A DNA stretch of 64,000 bases from Lingula anatina (lineage: Eukaryota > Brachiopoda > Lingulata > Lingulida > Lingulidae), in the NCBI RefSeq assembly GCF_001039355.2, contig NW_019775459.1, positions 56,784 through 120,783 of the forward strand, read 5' to 3'. The position numbers were made by a program, and so were the translations under genes. Positions 34,550-45,402 of this stretch are shown in pieces (position 1 is the stretch's first letter; the number at the start of each line of letters is the position of its first letter). Below the pieces are notes generated by a model, which saw only the letters and a list, made by a program, of their open reading frames with translations, ran no database searches and had not been told where the DNA came from.

Positions 34550-35929
34550 CTACTTTTGACAAATGAAATTCTTTGCAAGGCCACACGGTGCATCATTCCA
34601 TCTATGCTGGATGTGTGACCACAACAGCAGCAAGCAGTGCTCTATTCCTTTGTAGTTGCTAGGTTGTCCTGGATACCAGTTCGTGTAACTCATAACTTTG
34701 TTGGTACCCACCCAGACCCACCTGCCCTCCTGTGCCATGTCATTGCCACCCAGCCACCAGTTGAAGTTGACTGAAAGAAGGAAAAACTTACCTAAGGGAT
34801 CTTATCATTCCAATATATGACCTTTCCTTAATACACTTCGTAATGATAAGTTGCAATATGAATTTTCATTCCAATTTACAATCACTCTTTTTATACCTGC
34901 ATATTTGCTTCTAAATTAGACTCTTTTTTAAGCAGATACCAGGTAATTATAAAATAAACGTTGCTATTGATGTATGGGCATATGGCTTTTCTCTTTGATC
35001 ATAATTGCTCCTTTTTAAATTTTGCGGACAATTTTTTAACTCCTGACAATCTGACATCCACCTAAGAAATATACCTACCAGAAAAATAATTCCGTACGTA
35101 GGAGACAATCATATTGTTCCCACGCTGAGAAGTTATTCTTGCCAAATGTGAAGAAATGCTCCTGCAATAGGCTTGTGCATGTGACCATGATTTCTGCATA
35201 CAGGAGAAGAAGTAGCATCGACCACTTAGCTGGACAAAAGGAGCCTGACATCCTAAAAAATTCAGCGCAAACCTACATAAATATTTGGCTGCATCTTTTA
35301 AAAAGTGGGAAAACAGAACTTAATGAAACAAAATTCATGTTAAAAGCAACTTCGAATGGTAACACGTTAAAGGCGTTTGACAAATATTACTGTACAAATT
35401 ATTTGATTGCTCAGCTTCGATATGTAATTAAATAACACAATATTAGTTTTAGCGGCAATTGTCGATTCATTCATTTTCTGATGCATTTGTTGCAAACCCG
35501 TTCAACCCTCACAAAAACGTACAAATTAGAAGCAACTTAATTGTGATGAAATATTCTTTAATGCATTTGAAATTCATTCCTTTCCCAATGCAGATAATAT
35601 ATTTCAGAAAACTTGTTTGAATGAAAATTTCTGTGAATATATAATCGATGGTTTTAATCACATGCATCATTGATAATAATGATGTCATTAATATATAATA
35701 CCAATATCATACTTGTCAATTCATTTATTTCCCGCTGCACTTGTTGCAAACCTTGGCTTACTGTCACCAGTTTGCTGTCCATCTTCTCCAGTTTCATTTG
35801 CATTGTCTCCAGTGTGTTACGGAGATAAGCAATGTCACTTGAGGTGGTCCCGTCTCCAAAAACGCCATGCTGCATGACGAAGAATACCAAAATTAGTCCA
35901 AAACAGAGGACATACCTCCTCACTGCCAT
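34550..35929 (-). CDS. CTL7: stalked C-type lectin, QPS type, probable chimera
   Basis: Exons: 35713-35929, 35079-35252, 34550-34770 (TAG), 203 residues. Exon 1 has a signal peptide (MAVRRYVLCFGLILVFFVM) and an intact short stalk (LRNTLETMQMKLEKMD, GLQQVQREINEL). The lectin domain has CQAPFVQLSGRCYFF, AYCRS, WWLGGND, QPS, RWND, FICQK. QPS mixes the galactose-type Gln with a Ser at the third position, so specificity is uncertain. A second, decayed stalk end (TTGCAACAAATGCATCAG and so on, minus strand) survives in the intron at about 35455-35510. Thus a CTL6-like 3' half seems to be joined to a CTL3/4-like 5' exon. Confidence 0.88.
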
Positions 35930-36120
35930 TATTACCCGGTGTAAGGTGTGGATCTAGCCGCCACTATTTACTTCCAAGCTACAGCTGTGAATGTGAGGAT
36001 TGAGACGCACTCCGCACAATAATTTGTAGTCGCATTACGCTAGTTGTTTTTTTTTTTTTTTTTTTGTTATCTAAAAAGGGTGTCCCATTTCTTTCTCATA
36101 AAAATGTCACGGTCTTATGT
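35930..36120 (-). promoter_or_regulatory. CTL7 shared lectin promoter
   Basis: The core reads TGCGGAGTGCGTCTCAATCC (about 35999-36018); CACAGCTGTAGCTTGGAAGT lies on the gene side and GACACCCTTTTTAGATAAC on the far side. A poly(T) run of about 20 bp (36047-36065) has expanded between GATA site and core. Confidence 0.5.
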
Positions 36121-36589
36121 TGAATAACGAGGTGGGTGTTTTTCGCCACGCGGTGTACACCTTAAATTAAAACCTTACAATGCTTAATCCTTTTTTGTTT
36201 TATTTTTAATTGGGAAGTCCTAAAAAACGACGCCGTAATTAATAGAAGAAAATAAGAAATAACCAAGCAAAGCAGACCGTCGGAGACAGATTGTTTTATT
36301 TAAAAAAATATTTATTTATAGTCTAAAATCGAGAAAAGGTCTGTTCAATAGACTTTTAAAAAACTCCGCTGATAGGAGAAACATTGACGTACATGTTATC
36401 ACCATCATTCCATTTAAAATAGCACAAACGTTCGGTAGAGAAAAAATCTTCAAAATGAAAACCGATTGCAGAAATTGGTGTATAGTTGTCGATTTGGAAT
36501 AAAACACTTTTCAGAATTATTTCACTTTGTATACATTTGCTTACATTCCTAATATATTACTTGGACTGAAGGTAAGTATTTTTCTGTGG

Positions 36590-36920
36590 CAGCAATTTGT
36601 TCTTGTGGTATAATCAACTCAACAATGAACTTTATATGGAAGCTTTAATTACCCGAATAACTCACGTGTAAACACAAGTTGTGAGGAAAATCTCTGCAAG
36701 AATTAAAAAACAAATACAATATGAAACCAATAAGAATATTGGAATTGAAGTTTTATCACTGCGAAGCATGGTTGCTTTTTTTATTTTTTGTCTAGCCTAG
36801 TTCTACTGGCAGTTCCGCTATGAACTACAGTGTAAATTCACAATACGTTGAAAGAAAATTTTGAAATAAAACTTATGAAATCCTATCGGACATTGACAAA
36901 TAAAAGTCAAATTAGCAACA
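36590..36920. repeat. dimeric intergenic repeat, 3' of CTL8
   Basis: A half GAATAACTCACGTGTAAACAC (about 36653) and B half GAACTACAGTGTAAATTCAC (about 36820), about 167 bp apart, followed by ATAAAAGTCAAATTAGCAACA. The stretch 36990-37200 repeats 27390-27640. Confidence 0.6.
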
Positions 36921-37251
36921 TCACTTTGTTGGAAGATGTTAACAACTAATCGAATTAAAGACAGGAATGCTTTCTTAAATGCACAAAATAGTACTCACTC
37001 ATGCAACCAGTAGGCCTACTAACAAAACGAGAAATGACAGAAGATATAAAATAAGTCCACATAGTAATAAAGGAAACAATCAAATGACTTTTGCAGTATA
37101 GAGAAGTTGCACATTCCATATATCAGCTAGATGAAAATGCAACCAGATGTATCCAAATAAAGCCTCCAGTTGTCTGTTTAATGAAATATTTCAATTTCAC
37201 GAAATTGATTATCTTCAACTACTTGGTAGTTCAGGGAAATGGCCACCTTTG

Positions 37252-38391
37252 CTACTTTTCACATATGAAACTCTTTGCCTTCCCACACGGTGCATCATTC
37301 CATTTATGTGTATAGTCTGACCGCAATTCCAAGCAGTGCTCGATTCCTTTGATGTTGTTAGGTTCTTCTGGATTCCAGTTAGTATACGTCATAACCTTGT
37401 TAGTATCCACCCACACCCACCTGCCCTCCTGTGCCATGTCATTGCCACCCAGCCACCAGTTGAAGTCGGCTGAAAGACGAAAAAACTAATCTAAGGAATC
37501 CCATCATTTCAAGATGTGGTGTTTCCTTAAAACACTTCACAAAGCAATGGTTAGTTGTACTGTCGATTTTCAGACTTCATTTTCGTTAACAGGCACTCTT
37601 TTTATATCTGTTTATTTGCGTATAAACTGTTTTTTAAAAGTAAAACAGAATTAGGGCCTATATGATTGCGATAAACGCTGCTATTGATTTTTTCTCCTCG
37701 ATCAATATTGGTCCTAATTACATCTAACGAACAATTTTTACATTCCTGACAGCCTGACAACCACGTAAGAAATCGTATACCTACCAGGAAAATAAGTTCG
37801 TACGTAGGAGACAATCATGTTATTCTCATGCTGGGAAGTTATTCTTGCCAAATGTGAAGATTTGCTCCTGCAATAGGCTTGTGCATGTGACCACGATTTC
37901 TGCATATAGGAGAAGAAGTAGCATCGACCACCAAGCTGCACAAAAGGTGCCAGACATCCTAAAAAAATTCAGCGCAAATTTACATTTTTCCTATTAGGCT
38001 GCATCTTTTTTAAAAGATGGAAAACAGAACTTAATGAAACAAAATTCAAGTTAAAAACAACTTCGAATGGTAACGCATTAAAGGCATTTCACAAATATTA
38101 CTGTGCAAATTATTTGAATACTTAGCTTTGATATGTAACTTTAATTTAAAAATAACAAAATATAAGCTATAGTGGCAATCTTTTAAATTCATTTATTTTT
38201 CGCTGCATTTGTTACAAAGCTCGGTCAACTCCAGTTTGATGCCCATCGTCAGAAGTTTACATTATCTCTGAAAGTGTATTACGAAGATATGCATGCTCAC
38301 CTGGACAGATCACGTGTCCAAAAACGCCACGCTGCAACACGAAGAAGACCAAAATGAGTCCAAAACGGAGGACAGACCTTGTCATTGCCAT
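37252..38391 (-). CDS. CTL8: stalkless C-type lectin, EPN type
   Basis: Exons: 38301-38391, 37785-37958, 37252-37469 (TAG), 160 residues. Signal peptide MAMTRSVLRFGLILVFF; mature start GHVICPG, as in CTL5. The lectin domain has CLAPFVQLGGRCYFF, AYCRS, WWLGGND, EPN, KWND, FICEK: mannose-type signature. The donor CCAG|GTGAGC truncates the former stalk exon. Read-through reaches a TAA soon after, and stalk debris lies at 38190-38290. Confidence 0.87.
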
Positions 38392-38590
38392 AATTACACG
38401 GTGTGAGGTGTGGAGCTGTGCGAGCTGCGTCTATCAACTTCCTAGCTACAGCTGTGAATGCGAGTGAATAAGACGCGTACGCACTACGCTTTATAATAAG
38501 CAACCGTTACTTGATGTTTGTTATCTATAAAAAGGTGTCTGATTTCTTTCCTTGAGAAAATCATTCTGTCATGTTGAATCGTGAGGCGCC
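38392..38590 (-). promoter_or_regulatory. CTL8 lectin promoter, variant core
   Basis: The core is altered to AAAGCGTAGTGCGTACGCGT (about 38474-38493) but CACTCGCATTCACAGCTGTAGC (gene side) and GACACCTTTTTATAGATAAC (GATA type, far side) are kept. Confidence 0.45.
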
Positions 38591-39509
38591 CTTCATACGG
38601 TAGACAAAACTACATGAAAATTTATGATGATGAATCAAGCTTTTTATTGGGATGTTCTGAAAACAATCAGCGTCGTAATGAAAATAAGAAATAAGAAAAG
38701 AAATAACAAAACGATATACCGTTTTAAAGGAAACTCTATCGTGTATTCAGAATAAAGTACCCACAATTCCAGTAAATTAAAAACTTGACATATAATATGA
38801 ATATATTTTTCAAAATCATTTTATCTCAATTTTTCCCTATTTTATGACTGATAAATGACAACAACCAAACAAACGAGTCATTCATGCAAAAAAAAAAAAA
38901 AAAAAAAAACTAGCAGACTTTTTATTTTCAATATATATGAAGTATGTGTAAATAGACTTTATTCAGAAAATGTGACTTGTATGCAATCAAATTCTGTTAT
39001 ATGTTACATTTGTCCATGTACATTGAAAAAATTGTCTAACATGAAGCGCACGTGAAGTATAAAGTACACAGTAGCCCAAAATATATTAAAAATCAGATTT
39101 AATTGCGAACATGAAAACATATGCATTGTAATAGATAAATCTATTAAGAGATACTCGTGTATATTTTCACAGAAGCACCGTGTAGCGACGGGAGCGATTT
39201 GTATTAATGGATCATCGCTCTAGCTGTTTAAAATTGCACAAAGTAAAACATTCGTAAGAAAATCATTCATCAAAACGGAAACCTGCCATAGAAACTGGTT
39301 TATGGCGATGTTTTGTACTTGTCGTGTTAAATGTATGTTGAACTATTGACATACATATTAGTATTGGCATTTATTTGAGAAAAACAATGGATCACTTCAT
39401 GTGTTTCTTTACTTTTTAAAATCGTCTCATTTTCTTTATAATAATATTAACTAGTACATACATTTCATATATTTTCTTGGACTGCACGGGGATGAAGTGC
39501 AACTCTAAC

Positions 39510-40400
39510 GTTTTATCTCGTGTATCGATAATTCATCTTATAACTGCTATGATAGTTTTTATTTGTCTGAATAACTCACGTGTTAACAAGAACTTCCGAG
39601 GTATATTGGAGAAGAAAGCATCGGCAGTTTCAATTAAAATCTAAATAAACGGATTAAACTAGCAACGAATATCACTGAATTTTGATCACCATATTATTTG
39701 AAATAATGCATGTTAATAACTCCTGTGCAAATACAAAATATGACAAGATAAGGTTTATTCAATTTTATCGTATAATTTGATAAGATTTGCAGCAACATTT
39801 GAATTGGAAGATGTATAGCTGTGTGATTGGTTTAAAGACACCAAAATTATTAAAAATGCTATTTATGCGGCCATATAGTTCCATGAACAAAATGCTCAAA
39901 CAGTCTTAATAAAATACTCGAAAAACCGACAAATTACATGTAGTAATTAGTATTAATCATAAGTATTACTGAATTCATGCTCCAAATAAAATAGATGAGA
40001 GCATCGAAAAATGTACCCAAAAGCGCCCAATTATCTATATAAAAATATTTCACCTTGGAGGCAAAGCAACATAAATCAAAACTGTAGAAGCATTTTGCAT
40101 CAACAATCCAACAATTAATCATATGGGGTAACTTTTATTTGCCTGAATAACTCACGTGTAAACGAGAACTATAATAGAATACAGCTTCCACTACTATATC
40201 CAAACCCAAACCTATAAATAAAGTTCCAGGTTATTTGCAACCGAGTATTAATAACTGAATATTATTTAAGAGAAATAAAATCATTGGTCTGTTCTAATGT
40301 TTCATTTTCATCTTGTAGTATCCATAGTCCTACTATTTACTATCCTTGTGTAAATACCCCTGTACTAATCACGATGAAATATAGTTTTTAAATTGTAAAT
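39510..40400. repeat. two dimeric intergenic repeats, 3' of CTL9
   Basis: Dimer 1: A half CTGAATAACTCACGTGTTAAC (about 39567), B half AACTCCTGTGCAAATACAAA (about 39715). Dimer 2: A half CTGAATAACTCACGTGTAAAC (about 40144), B half CTATCCTTGTGTAAATACCC (about 40338). A-B spacings are about 150 and 195 bp. 40400-40980 is AT-rich without a gene. Confidence 0.6.
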
Positions 40401-40981
40401 GAGTGAAAAATCAAAACAGCAACAACACTGTAGTTAAATTAAAAGAAGAAAATATTTCTTGCTAACAACACAGAATAAAATTCACCCACACAAAACAAGA
40501 CATCAAAACGGGAATTAACGCACCAAACCAAGCCTGAATAAGAAACAGATAAAGAAAGGGACCATCAGACTTGTTTTACAGTATTTATGAATTACGCGGA
40601 TAAACAAGGTGAGAATGCAGGCAGATGTACCCTTAGCAAAGTTCCAGTTTTCTGTCTAATAGTATGTATTTTACCTTGTAATGTATTTCGCCTTGGACAT
40701 AATGCGAAAGATGTAATAATGGAAATAAAATTGGGTTGGACCTAATGGTCGAAAATAGCCCTCATACCAATACCATTGAGTATATTTACGTATATTATGT
40801 CTATTCAAACTTGGCATTCTTAGCCAAACCCGTAATATTTGGTAAAACAACTCAAAGATTGGCTTAAATCATCTTTCTAAATATCAATTCAATGTTTTTT
40901 TACAAAATAAATAAATAAATGATGTGTTCATTATCTTATCAGTGCCATATAGAGCAACGTTCATGAAAACATTGACTTGAG

Positions 40982-42416
40982 TTACTTTTCACAAATGAAG
41001 TTCAGTGCCTTGACACACGGATAATCATTCCAACTGTAAGCGTCGGGTGTCCACAAATAGAAATGCAAGCAGTCTTCCGATCCTTTGGCGTTATCAGGTT
41101 GTCCTTGATACCAGTCAGTATAACTTATAGCCATGTTGGTATCTACCCACACCCATCTCCCCTCCTGTGCTATATCACTACCGCCCAACCACCAGGACTT
41201 CCTGGCTAAAAAGGGAGAAAACAAAGTTAAGAAGTCGCACCACTTCAATATGTGGTCGTCTTTTCTGAAACCACATCGCAAAGCAATATACCAGTCGAAA
41301 GCTAGTTGCGCTTTCACTTTTTCAGATTCCTTGATTGCTTACTATCTATCTTAATACATACATAGATATTTGCACCATATTTTACACCTTTTAAAAATTA
41401 AAACAGGTGCTGGTAGTTCAGACGTTTTCCGGGAACCATACGTAACGTTTTCATGAATAGAAAAATAAGTAAATAAATAAATGAGTGAATGACAAATTTG
41501 TGTGATTATGATAAACGTCGCTATTGATATATTGGCACAAGGTGTTTTTCCTTGATCAGACCTGGTCTTCATTAAATTTTGCAACAAAAAAAAAAAAAAA
41601 AAAAGTTCATTACCAAGCTAATTTGTCATTGAAAATTATTTTAAAGGCAAATTGATGTCATCAGTTTGACATTTATGGAAAATGTACCTACCAGGAAATT
41701 GATTTCGTAGGTAGGAGTCAATCATGTCGTTCTCACGCTGGGACGGTATAGTTGCTAAATTTGAAGATTTGCTCCTACAATAAGCTTGTGCATCTGACCA
41801 AGATTTTTTCATATAAGAGAACATGTAGCATCGGCCATCCAGCAGGACAAACGGAGCCTGACATCCTGAAAAATGCGACACAGACTGACATTTCCGCCTT
41901 AAATACCGGGTAGTTAGTAAACAGAACTTAACGAGTCAGCGTTTTACTTAACCTATTTGCTATAACTGTACATGATTTTGATGAAAATTCATTAAAATCA
42001 CGGTTATGGTTATTTTATACGTTTGAAGCCGTTCAAAAATGCATTACTTTTTCGTAATACGGTACATGCATATTACAAAGCTTTATGTATGATTTGGATG
42101 TTAAGCTTTGATGTGCAATTTAATAAAATAATATCAATGTAATTCGCATACTTGTCAATTTGTCCATTTTCTGTTGCACTGTTTGCAAACCCTTGTTAAC
42201 TGTTTCCAGTTTGGTGTCCAGTTTGCTGTCCATCTTCTCAAGTTTGTCACCAACCTTCTCTAACTTGATTTCCATTAATCCCAGCTTCAATCTCAATATC
42301 TCAAGGGTGTTTTGGAGAATTTCACTTGAGGTGGTCCCGTGTCCAAAAACACCAAGATGCAGCATGAAGAAGACCAAAATTAATCCAAAACAGAGGGTAG
42401 AACTTCTCACTGCCAT
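40982..42416 (-). CDS. CTL9: secreted C-type lectin with stalk, QPD type
   Basis: Exons: 42152-42416, 41692-41865, 40982-41205 (TAA), 220 residues. Signal peptide MAVRSSTLCFGLILVFF, then a stalk with KLEKVGDKLEKMD, a duplicated KLDTKLETV step and VQQKMDKL. The lectin domain has CQAPFVLLDGRCYMF, AYCRS, WWLGGSD (Asn to Ser), QPD, SWND, FICEK, the galactose-type signature. The last exon begins ARKSWW rather than (N/S)FxWW and uses a TTTTTAG acceptor; a second AG 4 bases on (GCCAG) would break the frame. It lies at the 5' end of the array as transcribed. Confidence 0.92.
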
Positions 42417-42610
42417 TATTATATGGTATGAGAAGTGGACCTGTGTGGACTGGGTGTATTCACTTCCAAGCGACTGTTGTAAGCGCGAGTGAATAAGACG
42501 CACTCCGCTCAATAATTTACAATCATTTCGCGCCGGTTTATGCGTGTTATCTAAAAAGGGTGTCTTATTACTGTTTTCATAAAATAACACGGTCTCGTGT
42601 TAAATCGCGA
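42417..42610 (-). promoter_or_regulatory. CTL9 shared lectin promoter
   Basis: GCGGAGTGCGTCTTATTCAC core at 42491-42510, TACAACAGTCGCTTGGAAGT on the gene side (the CAGCTG E-box is absent) and GACACCCTTTTTAGATAAC on the far side. Confidence 0.5.
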
Positions 42611-43119
42611 GGTGGGCGTTTTTCCTTCATACGGCATACACAAAAAATTGAAAAGTAATCATGGTTTTAAATCCTTTTTCAGAAGTCCTGAAAATAAAGA
42701 ATTCCGTAATTGATATATAGAAACCGAGAGATGTTGTATGAAATTAAACACTATATTGTGTTCCATTTATTCATGTATCTTGAAATACATAATTTTGAAA
42801 AAGATGATCAAAAATTCAAAACAGACTGACATTTAACTGTGCATGATTTTTATGAAAATTAATTAAAGTTATGGTTATAGAAATTTTATGCATTTTATTA
42901 ATAATTACTGCAAGTTTTTTATTTGAGAAATAAAGGCTGTACTTTCTTAAATCCTAATATTCCAGTTTTTTTATAAATTTTCATATTTTGTGTTCTCAAG
43001 TTTGTTGTTTTCGTAGGCCTAGGGCCTACTTGTTTTTTATGTTAATAGGCCTAAGTGTTGTCCTAATGAACATTTAAATGGATTTTAAACTGAAATTATA
43101 TTTATTATTATTATTTCCG

Positions 43120-43500
43120 AACACTCAACTACCTCCAGTCTGCTTCAAGGGATTTCTTTCCTTAGGAGATTAAGAGACCATTCCCAGACCCTGTCGTACT
43201 AACTGTGGATCGATCTCGCTTTAAACTGAAAACAACTTCAGCGGCTTAGGTGTCTGTCACGCCTACTGAAGCTTCTAGTTGGCAATTAATTATCGTTAAG
43301 CAGTATCGTTTCAGTAGGCGCACCAAACATCTTAGCTGCTTAAGCTGAAAGCATTTAGCTAGAAACCCCTCGGAGATGGCTCGATCCTGTAAGATCGATC
43401 TAGGTAGGGCCTATGGGAACCCAGTCTAAGAAAGGACCAGTTTTAGACGCCAGGGCAACAAGCATACTAATCAGAACTGGGTTTCTCCTGAGCTCACCTC
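43120..43500. repeat. interspersed repeat related to 1120-1260
   Basis: The inverted orientation of the family seen near 1.2 kb, with AAGAGACCATTCCCAGACC and TTAGGTGTCTGTCACGCCTA. It also holds an internal inverted pair (AACTTCAGCGGCTTAGG..., ...CTTAGCTGCTTAAGCTGAA). Noncoding. Confidence 0.4.
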
Positions 43501-43659
43501 TAACAGTAGAGCGGTTCAGAAGGCGGTATATCACACATTTTTGGGGGTTATTTAACACTGTACCCTTTGCGTGAAAGTGTGTATCGATAGGGCCTACGAT
43601 AAAATCTGAATGTTTTTTTTTTCACACAGATGTTGAATTGCTCCCGTCTTGCATAAAAT

Positions 43660-43786
43660 CCAACCAATCAGAGCCATAAATAAACTGGTATCACATGACC
43701 TACTTTCTACCTAAACAGGAGGAAATTAATGGAAGTAGTAATAGGGAAGAGATCTTTGGACATGTCAGTAGTTAATAAAGTAAGGG
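43660..43786 (+). promoter_or_regulatory. candidate promoter and 5' UTR exon of the RhoGEF gene
   Basis: A CCAAT box (AACCAATCAGAG, about 43663) is followed by an AT-rich CATAAATAAA (43675-43684) and CACATGACC. Downstream a strong donor AAGG|GTGAGT occurs at 43785/43786. The matching acceptor could be TTTTCAG|GCCTCAC just before 49064. This is a positional guess; no transcript supports it. Confidence 0.25.
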
Positions 43787-44548
43787 TGAGTACGAAAATA
43801 GACGCTGATGTTCTTCATCTTCAATCAGTAGTTTATACAGACCCTGCTCCTGAACTATCTCAATCTATACCTTAGTGCAACGGGGGGGGGGGTGAAAGGA
43901 AAACCTGACACGAAAATGTACGAGCTAAATCATGATAAGAGCCCTACCAGGCTACTGCATAATGTCAACACGTTGACGCTTCGCTATGCACAGAGACTAC
44001 AGGTATAAATATTATATATCACCGGAGATAAGGCATTGTTTAGCCGTGGTCCAGACCTAAAGGTCGGCATGCGGAGTGAGGGATCAGATTGGTGACGGAG
44101 GTCGTATTTTTAATGTTGTCTCACCCAAAATCATATGTAACTAACAATTGCAGTGATTATAAATTGTAATATAATTATAATGGGCGAGACATATATGTGA
44201 AAGATCAGACAAGAGTAGAAGTATTTGTTTCTTGGCCAGATTACTGCTGGATTAATACTAGTTTCTTCACTGTTCAGCCCCAGTATGTATTATAGCACAG
44301 TGCTTGGCAGAGTGACAAGGATAAACAATAAAGGGAAGCTACTGTATAATTGAAAGAAGTGTAGGGTAGTCACGACCCAAAGTTAAGCTTTGACGGGTGA
44401 AACATGTAGATGTGGTTGTTCTGATGAAATCATCATCCTGTTTTGCCTACCAGCTGTACATGTGTGAGCTTATCCTCATAGAACTGAAAAATGAACAGTC
44501 TTCCCTGCGACTTTGGTGACTATACACACACACACACACAGATATCCC

Positions 44549-44903
44549 ATTCACACTAGCACTTTTAACTGCGGTCAAAGCCTGACCTCGGACCTATCGC
44601 GGTTAACTTTTCTAATGCGAATGGACGATGTAGCCCTGGCCGCGGTCGAAATAACCCAGATCGGGAGGTGGGTATAATCGGAGTAAACTCCTGACTGCGG
44701 TCAAGACCGGATGTCTACATATGAACCACACAAGTATATCGTCATTTGAGCTCCCGTCACGTTTCACAGATTCTAGTAAAGAGCGCATGCTGAGATTCTA
44801 CCGCTACTGATCGCTGCCGGTGTCATTGTGAACGCAGTTTGGTTGACCGCGGTTTAATCGGAGTAAACTCAACCACGATTAATGTTCTGATGTGAATGGC
44901 CTA
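44549..44903. mobile_element. MITE-like element with terminal inverted repeats
   Basis: The left end CCCATTCACACTAGCAC mirrors the right end GTTCTGATGTGAATGGCC. Further in, CTGCGGTCAA is mirrored by TTGACCGCGG, and the direct motif ATCGGAGTAAACTC occurs twice. A possible TA target duplication flanks it. No transposase frame. It is GC-richer than its surroundings. Confidence 0.6.
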
Positions 44904-45156
44904 AGAGAGAGAGAGGAAGCAGAAAACCATGTTAACAGCTTAAGTCACTTTGAGCAATATCTTACAGGTCCCGGGAGTGACAACATCTTGCGGAGGTGCA
45001 TGCAAAACCCCCAAGTACTATGTGACCAGGTGACCCCAAATTAAGTTGGTCATTTCATACTTATTTAGCCTACAGCCTTTAATTTTTGACAGTTAAGAAA
45101 GGTACTGTATTCTGCTATATGTAGAAAAACAAAGACTACATCTCAAAAATCACCAA

Positions 45157-45402
45157 GGGCTCATTCCCATTGACACCATCAGTCTATGTATAATGATCTA
45201 ACTCCATCAGGACTCTCGCTGAGTGCAGTCAGCAAAACTGAATGACTTGGCATTGAGTAGAATACAGCTAAGCTGGTGATTGTCTGAGTACATTGCAAAC
45301 AAGAGGAAGTGTTTCATTCAGTTAAGGTGATTGCACTCAGCGAGAGTCTCCACAGAGTTGAATTGATCAGGTAGACCATTGATGTAAAAGGGAATGAGCT
45401 CA
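45157..45402. mobile_element. palindromic MITE, ~245 bp
   Basis: The arms fold along nearly the full length. GGGCTCATTCCCATTGACAC at the left mirrors GATGTAAAAGGGAATGAGCT at the right, and GACTCTCGCTGAGTGCAGTC mirrors GATTGCACTCAGCGAGAGTC further in. The ends match the small palindrome at 13575-13643. The 42.6-49.1 kb interval around it has no recognised protein gene. Confidence 0.65.

Noticed and set aside
13789-40400. Regularly spaced repeats considered as a CRISPR-like array
   Set aside because: The genome is eukaryotic, units are long and diverged, spacers are themselves related between copies, and no cas genes exist.
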